From assembly GCA_024516155.1 (NCBI GenBank), contig JAJJXM010000010.1:620001-684000 (forward strand): a stretch of 64,000 nt of DNA, written 5' to 3'. Made by a program: the position numbers and the translations under genes. This stretch comes from Pyronema omphalodes. Its lineage: Eukaryota > Ascomycota > Pezizomycetes > Pezizales > Pyronemataceae. The stretch's first letter is position 1. Every line of letters begins with the position of its first letter. Shown here piece by piece: positions 11,704-24,000 of the stretch. Below the pieces are notes generated by a model, which saw only the letters and a program-made list of their open reading frames with translations, had not been told where the DNA came from and did not search any database.

Positions 11704-13392
11704 TTACTCGTCATCCTGCATGGTCATCTCCTCAAACTCGTCTAGGAGTGCATCAACAGAAATCTCGGGTAGACCAGTGTCATCCTCCTCCTCCTCATCC
11801 TCCTCCATCTCCTCTCCGTCCATATCCATATCCATATCAACGTCCATCTTCTGGGTCTTGGGCGGGGTCTTCTTAGTGTTCTTGTAAAGCTGTAAGGTCT
11901 GTTGAAGCTCGGTATCCTCCTCAATTTCTCTAAGGAACAACTCGTAGTCTCTCTCTGCCTTGTCCTGGTCCTGTTTCCTAGGCAACATCTCACTCTCCTC
12001 TCTAGTCATGTGCTTAAGCTTCCAGTTTCTGTTCTTGTTCTTCTTTCCACGGGGGTAGTGTTTCTTAACCAAGATAACAGGGGGAATGTTGTTCTCTGAA
12101 ACAGTCTCGAAGTGCTCGTGGTTGAAGTTGGATCCGTTCAGATGGTATCCCATAGCATCGTCTCCAGGGTGCAAAATACCTCCCAAGTGCGAGCGAATTG
12201 TGAATTGCTGGTTGTCGGAAAGGCGCATGACTTCGACGTCGGCCAAAATGAATTTACCACGCTGAGGTCCAAGAGGCTCGACGTTGAGGACGCAGTACTC
12301 AGTAAGCTCTGAGACGTTGGCGAGGGAGGAGAATGGGGAGCGCCAGTAGACCTGGTTGGCAATTTCGGCAACCTGGAGAGTATTGGGGTCCATAAGGTGG
12401 AGAGTGGCACCGACACGGGTACACAAGAGGAGCTGGGGGATGTTGCCCATAGACCTAGCGAGCTTCTGAGGGACACAGACAAGGTCGTCCTTGCAAATAG
12501 GGACAATCTCGACGGAGTAGGTGAATTTGTAGGATTTGGTAGAGGTGTGAATATCCTGGGAGATCAACTCTGAGGATTTCTGGGATCGTACAGGAGTGAC
12601 GGAACTCAAGAAGTCGACCATGTTTACAGCGTGATTACGTTGCGCGTAGAAGAAATCTAAACCGTCCTTGGCTTCACGGATAGAAATGGTGTCTTTGTGC
12701 GCGTTGTGCTTGAGGATCAACTGCTCGAGGTAGAGGAAGGTACGCTTATGGGGGACCTTCTGACGGACTTGAACACACGCTCTCCAGGTGTTGGGGGTAT
12801 AGGATTTGGCACAGTCGGGACATTGGGTGTAGACGACGACGAATTCGACTTCGAAGGTTTGGACGAGGAAGGTAGATTGGAAAGCCTGTCACCTGGTATT
12901 AGTCTCTTCCTCCAAGATAGGTCCACACCCAATATCAAGGCGCAACATACATCCTGAACCTTGATCTTAAGCTTGATACGCTTAGAGTGAGGTTCCGTCC
13001 AGATAAAGCTTGCGTCAACCAAGCGCACTTTCTGAAGTCCACGTAAACGACGCAAGCAAAGCGCCATCAACTCTTTACTCTCCAAGGTACAAGAGACCCA
13101 GTGCTGGGGAGGCTGCAACCACCGCTCACATCCGTTACAGTAGTGTATCGAAGCTTCACGCTGGATTCCCTCTGAGATATCGACGTTTAGACGGATACAG
13201 TCCTCACACATGGCCGTGCCATTGTTTCCTGACATGGGAGCACCACATGTTGCGCAAAGAATGCTATTTCGCGAAGTCATTAGTAAACCGTGAATTTTTC
13301 GAGTTTTTTGTGGCAAAAAAAACTTACTTTGCCTTCTGAGCTTGCTGGGCATTGTAAGAGGGCGTATAGGCGACTCCAGAATCGAGATCCAT
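11704..13392 (-). CDS. NMD3: NMD3, 60S ribosomal subunit export adaptor
   Basis: Exons 13392-13328, 13263-12951 and 12885-11704 join to 519 residues, close to the roughly 518 of yeast Nmd3. Introns are GTAAGT...ATAG and GTATGT...GACAG, the latter with CTAATAC. Nmd3 binds the joining face of the pre-60S particle and recruits the exportin Crm1. The N-terminal zinc-binding cysteines are visible: CATC (about residues 24-27), CEDC, CNGC, then CPDC after the second intron. The OB and eIF5A-like domains follow (AKDGLDFFYAQRNHAVNMVD; SDNQQFTIRSHLGGILHPGD). The C terminus is acidic (MDVDMDMDMDGEEMEEDEEE) and contains LPEISVDALLDEFEEMTM, a leucine-rich segment of the kind used as a nuclear export signal. 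It shares a 269-bp divergent promoter with the hydrolase gene. Confidence 0.97.
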
Positions 13393-13661
13393 TTTGTATT
13401 GTCGTAAGGTTTTTTGCTGTAAATTCTTGGTGTTGTTGTAAAAAGGATGCGACGACTTTAAGGTTGCCGTTGTAAGTCGCAGTTGCCCTGTGAACTTTTT
13501 TTGCCCCGCACATTTCTAATCGGATGACTAACGGCATACAGAAAGGTGGATCCGTAGCTAAGTCAGATCCACTCATATCCACGTCAGCACGAGTTCCCGT
13601 CAACAGTTGAAACTAACCGCCAGCTACGAAAGTCCACTACCAAAGGACTACGGAAACAACC
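13393..13661. promoter_or_regulatory. divergent promoter, NMD3 / DUF676 hydrolase
   Basis: Two start codons face away from each other across 269 bp, so both promoters must lie here. I see no unambiguous TATA box or known ribosome-biogenesis element. Confidence 0.6.
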
Positions 13662-15428
13662 ATGCGGAAACAAACCCTGTTGTTGTGCTTCATCCACGGT
13701 TTCAAGGTAATTCCTTCTCATCCCCAGCTTGATTAGCAATTGACCAACACTTCCCCCAGGGCGACGATGGTACCTTCCGCGGATTCCCCGAGGTAGGTGC
13801 TACCTGAGCTGTAGCTTGCGTCAGCTCTCGGAACTCAATTCAACTCCAAAACCCGACGTTCAACTAACCCACCTCAGCATCTCCGCGTCCTCGTCCAAAA
13901 CGCCCGGCCACACCTAAACATCGTAACCGCCGTATACCCACAATACGAAACTCGTGGAGAACTCAACTCCGCTGTATCCCGCTTCCGAGAATGGCTCCAA
14001 AACACAGTAATCGATATCGAGGTGGCCTCACACACGCCCCACCCCACCGTTGATCCCTCCGTCCACACTATATTAATCGGACACTCCATGGGCGGTATTG
14101 TCGCTGCAGATACTCTCATCTCCATCACCGACGACCTTCCAGTTTCCCCCTCTAGCACCAGGCTACCATTCCCCCATATCGTTGGAATTCTCGCGTTCGA
14201 TACTCCCTACCTCGGATTGGCACCATCTGTCTTTGCGCATTCCGCAGAGGGGAAATGGAAAACTGCCGCGACGGCTTATTCACAAATCTCCAGTATCGCA
14301 GGAGGATTATTTGCCACACAAGCCGCCGTTGATGCTACAGCCCAGAAGACCCGAGAGCAAGAAGAAAGGGAAAGACAACAGAGAGCACAGGGAGAACTTG
14401 CAGCACAACAGACACTTTGGGGTTCCTGGGGAAAACTTGCGGCTTATGGAGGTGCGGCTGTAGCGTTGGCCGGTGGTGCTGCGGCGGCTTATATTAAACG
14501 TGATGACATCTCTGCTGGATTTGGCTGGGTTCAATCACACCTGGAATTCGTTGGGGCGTTAATGAAAGGCGATGAACTGAAAAACCGTTTAGATAGAGCC
14601 TCTGGAACGGAAGGTGTTGGATTTGCTAATCTCTTTACATCCTTGGGAGGAGACAGGATGGGTACTTCTATGCTGTTTAATGGCAATGAACGTACTTTTT
14701 GTTCCCTACCCACAGATGGTACAGATTTGAGAAGGAAGTGGTTTAGGTGTATCAATGTTGCGGCGGAGGATGAAGTTGGTGCTCATTGTTCTATGTTCGA
14801 AGCTAGAACTAATCCCGCGTATTATGATTTGGCGGATAGAGCTCGGGGGTTGATTACGATTTGGGTTCCGGAGGATGCATACCTACCCGTTCAGGAGGAG
14901 GAAGAGGACCTACAGACAAGGTTTAGAATGCAAGGAAGGTCAACTACTATGTATGAAAGGGAGAGTAAGAGCTCCAAATCCTCAAGAAGGAGTTCCAGAG
15001 ATGTAGAAGCGGAGAGTAGAAGGGCGAGTCGAGACCAGGGAGAAAGTGGATCTAGGCGTTCCAGTGTCTTTTCGGGTATTTTTGGAGGCGGTAGCAGCAC
15101 TCCGCCAGTGCTTGAAAGAACTGATTCCGGCAAGAGTCACAGATCTAGTAAATCCCACAGTAGCAGTAGCAAAGATAAAGATAGGGAACGAGACCCCGAG
15201 AGAGATCGTGAGAAGAGGGAGAAAAAGGAAAGAAAGGAAAGGGAAAGACAGGGAAGTGTTTATGATGATCGTGAGGTGTTGGAGAGAAGATTAAGTGGTT
15301 ACGGAAGACCGGAGTTGGAACATAGAAGCTCCAGCCATCGCTCGAGTAAGGATAAGGATCGAGAGAGGGAGAAGAGTAGTAAGAGAAGGAGCAGTCAGGC
15401 ACCGATGGAGGAGAATCCGTGGCGTTAA
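13662..15428 (+). CDS. DUF676-like alpha/beta hydrolase with charged C-terminal tail
   Basis: Exons 13662-13706, 13760-13792 and 13878-15428 give 542 residues; the middle exon is only 33 nt. Splicing rebuilds CFIHGFKGDDGTFRGFPE, the oxyanion-hole region of serine hydrolases. GHSMGG (residues 94-99) is the nucleophile elbow with Ser96. VGAHCSMFEARTNPAYYDLA probably carries the catalytic His. This layout fits the DUF676 (putative serine esterase/lipase) group. A hydrophobic Ala/Gly-rich stretch (LAAYGGAAVALAGGAAAAYI, about residue 158 onward) may be a membrane segment. The last 180 residues or so are unlike an enzyme: Ser/Arg-rich, then Asp-Arg-Glu-Lys repeats (DKDRERDPERDREKREK), probably disordered. 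The likely role is hydrolysis of a membrane lipid or other ester; the substrate is unknown. Confidence 0.9.
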
Positions 15429-16323
15429 GGGAAGGGGATGAAATGCTAAAGTGGTAATGGTTTGCGGGATGTGATGATGTTAATGGAATGAGGGACGAAG
15501 CGTGGTTTTTGCATTGATGTTGGCATAAGAGGAGTTTGCGATTTCTATACCCCATGACCAGAATTTGATGTTATGTTTTCCTTATATAGACGAATGATGA
15601 GGTAATGATCAGGACTATTTTCCACTCTGCAACCTGGATCTCATTTCCGGCGTCCAGGTAAGGTTCCACACGACAGATATGTCAGTCAAAACGAATTTCT
15701 TATCTCTTAATCAGAAGATTGGTAATTGCGAGCTTCTTAGAGTCAAACATGATGTGGTAATCAAATTTCAAAACATCTGAATTTAAGGTATGTAGAACAA
15801 TACTCTATCGAGTCCACCATCTATCAAAAATCATCCATAAATGAGAGAACCCCATACTATATTTAACAGTCTATTTTCTTCCCCACATTCCCCTTGTAGG
15901 GTATTGTAATATCCACCTCCCCAACCTTAAATCCATTCCTCCCCAGCACCATCCATAGAAATCTAACCGTATGCTACGCCCTTTAAGAAAAAAAGAAAAA
16001 CAGCCGAAAAAAAAGAATACCAAGCCCGTAAAAAAACAAAAACACCTTTTTAAAACACCCTTATTTTTTTGTTGCGTGTGTGTTGATTTGAGAGAGAGAG
16101 AATTGAGTCAAGGAAAAAAAAAATAAAGGAAAAATAGGATCAATATGAGAAATATGAAATCCTTCTGTAAGATAAAGAAAAAAAAGAAATTAGCAACTTA
16201 TCTTTCACTTTTACCTTTTTGGGGGAGTCGGATAGCTGAAAATCCAGAAAAAATCAAAAAAATCAAAACAGTCAAAGCAGACAAAGCAGGTCGAAATTCA
16301 AAACGCGCTGTCGCAGAAAAGGT
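15429..16323. other. convergent 3' flank, hydrolase and ADE4
   Basis: The two flanking genes converge, so this region should hold both 3' untranslated regions. The stretch 15980-16320 is very A-rich on the plus strand with several A runs. No gene is seen. Confidence 0.6.
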
Positions 16324-18038
16324 TTACTGACACTGTAGTTGATCATGGTCTCCGGTGTTATATATGGTGACATCCATAGTCCTGCTCACAGTTCTTGCAG
16401 AACCATCCTCATCATCATTGGCAACACCAGCAGTAGCCGCCTTCCTCTTCCTCTCCGCAATCTTGCCTCTGGTCTCTTCAAGCTTCTTGAAGTATCCAGG
16501 GGGGACCGGAGTGACGTATTCACCGCTAAACACACCAACCTCGAACTCCTTGACATTAGGGTTAAGGGAAGAGCAAGCAGCCACAAGATCTGGTAGAGTC
16601 TGGTAGATAACAGCATCGGCTCCAATGTGCTCTGCGACCTGCTGCTCGGTTCTGTCATGTGCTACAAGCTCCTTGGTGTCGGCCAAGTCAATTCCGTAGA
16701 TGTGAGCGTTTCTGATGGGGGGTGCGCAAGAAGCGAAGAAGACCTTCTTTGCCTGTGCCTCGCGGGCCATGTTTACAATCTCTCGCGATGTGGTTCCACG
16801 GACAATAGAGTCATCGACCAACAAGACGTTGCGGCCCTTGAACTCCTCCTTCATGGCGTTCAACTTTCTGCGAACCGACTTAACACGCTCCTTCTGGCCG
16901 GGCATAATGAAAGTTCTGCCGACGTATCTGTTCTTGACGAAAGCCTGGGAGTATGGGATGTTCAACTTCTGGGCAAGGGAGAGGGCGGAGACTTCGGAGG
17001 TGGTAGGGATGGGGATGACCAAGTCGATGGTCTTGACGACCTCGGGACCGAGCTGCTTCAAGACGGTGTCGGCGAGGGCAATTCCCATGTTCTGGCGGGA
17101 GCGGTAGACAGAGATACCATCGATGATGGAATCGGGACGGGCGAAGTAGACGTACTCGAAGATGTCGGGGGCGAGGTTCAAGGCGGGGACAATCTGACGG
17201 AAGAGAGGCTTGTTTCCCTTAGTGATAATGACGGCCTCACCAGGGGCAATGGTAATGTGGTTGCTGAACTCAAGCTGGTCAAGAGCAACGCTCTCAGAAG
17301 CAAACATGTAGTCCATTCCTCCCTCGGCGCAGTTTGACTTGCGCTCTCCAAGAACCAAGGGACGGATTCCATGAGGGTCACGGAAAGCCATAATTCCAAA
17401 TCCGGCCAACATGGCAACGCATGCGTAACCTCCCTGAGCACGCTTGTAGACGTCCTTCAAGGCAGTGAAAACATCCTCCTCGTTCACACGAAACTTTCCG
17501 GTCTCCTGGAGAGCGGCGGCGAAGATGTTCAAGAGAACCTCAGAGTCGGAAGTGGTGTTGATGTGACGGTGGGCCTCGTGGTCAAGGTAGCTGCGGAGCT
17601 CGTCGGTGTTGATTAAGTTACCGTTCTATAAATTGTTAGAAAGCTCTCCTCAAATTCTTAGGTAAAACGTACGTGAGCAAAGCAAATTCCGTAAGGAGAG
17701 TTGACGTAGAAGGGCTGAGCCTCCGCATTTCCGGAAGATCCAGCGGTAGGGTATCTCACTGTCCAAGTTAGCTACCGGTATAAGTCCATCTCTCCCCCGG
17801 GATTCTTACAGTGTCCAATTCCCATGTTTCCAGGCAGGTCCATGACGTGCTGCTGGGTACGGATGACCTCGGCGCAAAGTCCGTTACCCTTGCGAGTGTA
17901 GATTTTTCCTCCATTTCCACAAGTCGCAATACCACAGGCGTCCTGTCCTCTGTGCTGAAGAATGGGCAATCCGTTGTTGATATCGTCAACAGCAGATCCC
18001 TTGGGATCCGCAAGAATAACAGCAATAATTCCACACAT
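16324..18038 (-). CDS. ADE4: amidophosphoribosyltransferase, first step of purine synthesis
   Basis: Exons 18038-17810, 17758-17673 and 17625-16324 join to 538 residues. The enzyme makes phosphoribosylamine from PRPP and glutamine. The glutaminase domain begins at MCGIIAV, where Cys2 is the nucleophile after Met removal. [20 protein letters not shown] (restored across the first intron) and FAH-NGNLIN (across the second) are the standard class-II amidotransferase motifs. The phosphoribosyltransferase part has [18 protein letters not shown], the PRPP-binding loop, and [11 protein letters not shown] near the catalytic flexible loop. Activity is cytosolic. Family members are usually feedback-inhibited by purine nucleotides. 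The C-terminal 50 residues after [17 protein letters not shown] are poorly conserved low-complexity sequence. Confidence 0.98.
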
Positions 18039-21000
18039 TATTGGTTGTGATGTAGGGTACGCTGAACGATGTCAGTGGCTGATTGACTTCGCGACTACCA
18101 CCGCCGATGTCTCAGGTAATGTAATCCGCACCGTAAAAGATTCAAAAGATAGGTGTATTTTTGGAGAGCGGGTGGCGGTTGGAGGCTTCGTAAAGGATGA
18201 CCGTCCGCTTCGATTAAACTTGAATCACTTCGTCTTTTTTTGAAAAAACTTTGACTGACGAGCACAAGGGAGTATGGAGCGATTGGCGACCTGGTTGGCG
18301 TTTATAAATCTCGGGCGCACATGAAAAACGGGCCTCGATCAAGACTGTGGCGGGGTGGTGGGCGGGTGGTAATTGGACGTGGGATGGGCAATGGAGGGGC
18401 ACATAATCAGTCAGTAGCGCAGTTGAGACTGTTCAGTAGTGCATGCGTGGTGGAGAAAAATTATTACACGGTCTCGGCTCTCACGTGATCGATAGGCTGA
18501 AAAAAAGTTTGGCGGTCGGGCGGAGAGCGGGGGTGTTGGCGACCGGCGGAGGACAGATGCGCGGATCATTTTAAGCGATGAGTTTGTGAATACGATTGGT
18601 TATTTTGTGGGCGTGAAAAGAAGTGGTTGGCGATGGATTATTGAAGCGTTTGCCTTGCCCATCTGCCCGGGCATCCAAAAATGGGGAAAAAAAGTCCATC
18701 GAGATGAGACGCGTCGGAGTGCACTTCACGCGTCGCGGGGTATCCGAGTCTCAGGCACGGCAGCAGCGGGAGCGATGAATCGATTACATCAATGAGTGAA
18801 TCGGTGGGCATTTGCTGAATTTTTCAATGAATTCAATTGATGGAAATGCAATCCATCTCACGGAATTTTGCTGATCAATTCAGACGTCATCGATCTATGT
18901 AATGCACCGACTATCACTCAGTGGCTGTTTTTACTTCACAGAATATCACTGGCACTTTGACTTTTCTGGTCACCGAAAACATGAAATTTAAGGTACGCGG
19001 GTTTATGCCTTCATATGATTATAAGCACTTTATATGAAGCATTTAATGTCCATATGTTTCCCTTACTGGCATTTTCGAATCCAACCAACGATCACCAGAT
19101 ATCACTGTACTGGATATACCGTCCTTGCAAAATTACCAATCTCACAATCTCACTCATCCAACCAAACCTTCAACACACGCGGCTCTATCAGCATTGATTA
19201 TTCACGATGTCTCACCACTCCGTTTCGCCATCCTAAAGATGCAAACGCTTCCAGCCACACCATACGTCAAGAGCCGAACATCCGGCCAGCGAAAATTAAT
19301 CCTTGCCGAGTCTAGAGTAAAGACGGCGATAACATGTATGTATCCTGATATACCGCCACATGTACACTTTAATGTGGTGTTTGCTGGAAAAATGAACAAC
19401 GAACAATAAACTGTAAATATGCAACAATTGGTCATACGAAGTTAGGGGTCGTCAGCACAAACAGACTCTTGGTGATTCTTGCCAACCATACCACATACTC
19501 GGAAAAGGCCGCGCGCAGCTCATCGAAGTCCTCCGGTGAATCCCAACCCCGGATTTCTCCAACTATTTTCCGAGGAAAGAAGGAGAAAAACCCATCATTT
19601 CCATTTTCAGCAAATAAACCCACACGCCTGGCCCCCTCTTTACGTGATGATCATTGAATTATAGTTAGGCATAAATCTTAAATCTTCATGCCGCATGACT
19701 GCAGTCCGCGCATACACATTTCATCTGTGTAAGCTAAGCGCGACATTCAAATGCTAAATATTTGACAGCTTCCTCATGGAGTCATGATCCTCAAATCTTC
19801 AAGCCAGCCCTTCAAGTTGGGATCACTCAGCAGTACTCTATGTAGACTAAGCCCTACGGAGTTTAAACTTCACCAGTCACTAATCATCGACATGGGGGGC
19901 ATCACGAGCTCGAGCGCACCGCCTATCATTTTTGCCGCGCGGTAGAATTGTGTTCATTACTCACATTGCTAATCCCGGTCAATCCCATCAGACGTCAGCA
20001 AGCTATATATACCAATCACTGTAGGCATATCCATCTCGTGGGCCGTAAAAAAAGAATTACAAAGTGATCATGGTACAAAAAGCCAGACGGAGTGTTTCCG
20101 GTTTCTCGGTTCAACCCCTCAGCGATGGTTATGTCGGCTCGGGCCGCAGCCACTGAAAAGCTGACTCGGTCTGTAGACGAGATATATTTCGGGGTTCCGG
20201 TTTCTAAAAATAAGCTGTTTGATCGACAAATGTAAGACGATGGTGATTGGTAGTTGAATGTTTAGTGTTTCGCTATACCCGAAGAGACAGAGGCATAAGG
20301 CTAGCAAGGTGTTTCACTGAATATGTAGGAAAGCGAGCTCGAGACGAGCTGGATGTTTGCAGATTCAATCCTTACGAATCGTAGGTATCGAATACCCTAT
20401 AGGAGAGTTGCTTCAACCTAATCGTACATACTCCAGATTGGATGGATGCTGGCATCAACTACTTACTATCTGTGCCTCCACTATTTCGAAAATTCATGAA
20501 AATCAAAACCAAAAATAATAACCAAATGACCAAGAGACATCGTACGTAAAATATTTCCGAAGGCATCGAGAAGCAATGTCCGGATGGAGGAGGCTTAAAG
20601 CCGGACTATGAAACAACTGGTATACCAGCGAGAGAAACCCCTGCATGAAACATCAAACAGACAGGGTAAATGATCAATTGAGTACGACTAACGACTCAAC
20701 GCGATCGAAATCGATAATGCAAAGAAGGAACAGAAATCCACGAATCCGCTTCTAAAACGTAAAGAAAACAAGCCAGATAATACCAAATTGAAAATCCAGA
20801 CAGTATAATTTAAGATGGGCAAGCATACCAACAGACAACCATAAAAGATGAACCCAACTCTCTTAACATGAGCTTCAGTCCAAGGCTATTTGGGAACTAT
20901 GAACAGAAAAGAATCACATATCATAAATAACGAACACAGCAACGTCGAAAACAAAAATCTAAGCCATAAAAATTTTACAACGATAGACATGATCAGCCAA

Positions 21001-24000
21001 ATCCGCAGAAAGAGACTCAACAAGGAAGAAAAAAAAAACAACAGATCTCGCAAACAAAAACCCCACAAACCCAAAATTACCCCGGAAAACACATGGACAC
21101 TATAATACTACCCTATCAGAGCGCATGAACAGGGCTGAGAAAATCCCCGGATTCATCTTCAATCTAACCCGCCCCTAGACTATCAGCCCAGGAGTTCCGA
21201 AATCCAAGCATCCACCCGACTATTCACGATGTCCCGGAAAGTCCCGTGATAATTCTGTATCAACCCGCAGTAACACGTGCACACATGTACTATCAGCCCT
21301 GACTACTGTCATGCTGGTTGATAGAGGGTATCTAACACATGTCAAGGGTATTAGGGATGTATTGTAGGTCGCGTAATTTAGTGCCATGCAATACATGATA
21401 AACCTATACCATGGTTGCTATAGACAGATGTTGATGATACCTGTACTAGGAAAACTTCAGTTTATTCAGAAAATTGTAGGATCTGTACGGAGTCTGGGGA
21501 CATGGCTATCGCCACACTATAGGCACTACATATCTAAGAGCCACCAAGATGAAACCATATATTGATCTCTCGATTTCATATCATTCAATCCTTTATCACT
21601 ATACATATGACAACCTCAATCTCTAATCGGCGCCAGGCCTAACTTCTTCTTTAAACTTCAGTACCGGCTGAGCAATATTAGAATTGTTAAATTCACCAGC
21701 ATTCTGTTAATTAACAACTCCCTTCTTGAAGAACTTCATCTTTGCATCCAATGAGATAATGAGACATTTTGATGGGAGGAGAATGGGACACCACTTACTC
21801 TCCATCAAAAACAGCTCGTGCGTTTCCTTCTTCTAGATAGTAGATGATGAAAGATTACTGAGGTTTACCTTGAGCTGGTGGTGGCTTTAATATGTTTGAT
21901 GCAAACCTGGTTTACAGTGTTCTTGAGAGCTATCATGTGTATGGTGATATCGATGGGCTATGCAAACATGGGTTGGCTCATATATTATTCAATGCGTGCC
22001 TATTACTAAATGAATGACCGAATAAATGAATTTTGCGTGATGACACAGTCCACCATTTATCTAACCTCAAGAAAATATTCCAACTTGATCCGGCATCAGT
22101 CTCGCCCTCAGTCTGAAATCAATAAAAACAAACCCTCACCATAGCCCATAACATCACATTATATCGAGGTGAGCCTCGTTCATCCGGAACAAGTATTATA
22201 ACCGTATGAGGAACTGTTTTTCTGGTTGCAGATAGATTACGTAGCTGGTAGCAGGTAATGTTGATATCGGCCGTAGGTGTGGTAGGTTGTGCTTCAACGT
22301 CCCTGCTCACACTTTTGCTTGGCGCTGTTGTAATAAAAGAGGTCTCGAATTATTTGTTTTAGAGATGAAGATAATGTAGCGGATAAGGTAGTCAAGGGTC
22401 CAGCCTAAACGGGCCCGGGAAACCAAGGAACCGCATACTGGACTTTGGGGAAGATGTAAATCCTTAACTACCATGCATACATTCGTAGAAGAACAAAGAA
22501 AACAAAACAGAATGATCCAGTTAGATGGTTGAGAGAAGCAATTAATAATTACCCGAACCAGGTTTCTCCAACATGATTGCAACCAAACCCCGCAATAATG
22601 ACGACTTTCAAAAGGCCGACATCCAAAGACCTTCATGAACTTCAGAAAGGACATGCAACATACGAAGAAACCCTCACAGGAATAAACTCCATGAGAAATA
22701 AGAGACGATAGTGGCATAATACAGGGAGAAATAAACCAAAAAACACCTAATTCAAGACAGCCATAAACGGATCCAGGGAATAAAGTGAAAATTTGAAAAA
22801 GACGGGAAATAAATACAGTCATGGAGCATCATAAAGATACTGAGTTTATCGTTGTACTGTAAAAAATACCATGGCAATCTAGAGTCCTTGGAATGAAATG
22901 GACAGTTATATATAGACAATATGATATTGGCAAAAGACAAGGCAGAAAAGGAAAGAGCGGAGGTGAATCATGAGGGCCATAGGAGGAAAAGGGGTACTGA
23001 ACTGAGCAGCGTGAGAGATAATGTGGAGGTGGAGAAGACAAATTCATTGGTCGATAGTGAGCAAGTACAGTGGGCAGAGAGCGAGGGCATATATATACGC
23101 ATGGGACGGCTAAAGTGTCCTACACCTAGATCTCCACCTCGGATGACATGGCTATCCAAGCACCTTCCAACAGGGGAATATGTGAAGAAGAGGAATTTGG
23201 AATATAATATGGAGACAGGAAAGAGTCTCGGGGAGTAGATAATGGAGAGACTATAGAGAAAGGTAGAAGAATAGGATAACCGAACAATAAAGTTAGAGGA
23301 AGAGAGATGTGATGAAAGAAGCACACATGAGCGTTGGAAAAGACTGTAAAGGCATCAGAGGAAAAGCTAACAATGTGAGAAGGATATTATAATGTGAGCA
23401 TAAAGCCTCTTGAGTTTGATGAGATAGAGAAACCAGGTATTTGGCATCATGAAGGAATTGAAAATGAAGAAGGAAGGGTAGAATGAATCATAGTTAGACA
23501 TAGTACAGAAAAGATGAACTATCAAACCTCAAACCATGGACAGCAATGGATACGAATTTCTGGAAAGGAAAGAAACAAAAGGAAACAGAAAAAGTTCCGG
23601 TTCGATGAATCCTAATGTTTGTCAATCAGATCAAACTAGTCGGTAGTTGACATTGGGCTGTTTTCTATGCAGAATGATAGAGACATATTAATGCATCCAC
23701 AAGTTCTACATAGAGTCATCACAATCAAGTGACTCTTAGTAATCTACATGTGTTGATTCACTACTGATTTTACAACGTTTTTGGGAGAAAAAGTGTAATA
23801 TGCATTTTGGCTATGGACGTTGCAGTGTGTTTCATGCCGCAGACTGAAGTTTACCGAAGCTATGCAATTTCTTGCTATAATTTTGAAATCTATTTCGGAG
23901 GGATAAACGGGTACCGAAAAGTCTCGGTTAGCACTTGCATATCAGAAGGGACTACCCGATGGAATGTAAACGTGCTATGTAGATACCTGAGCGGGAACGG

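Noticed and set aside
22307..22822. 171-codon minus-strand gene in the desert
   Set aside because: Cys/Phe-rich composition is that expected from the antisense of A/G-rich sequence; no family motif and no plausible signal peptide arrangement.
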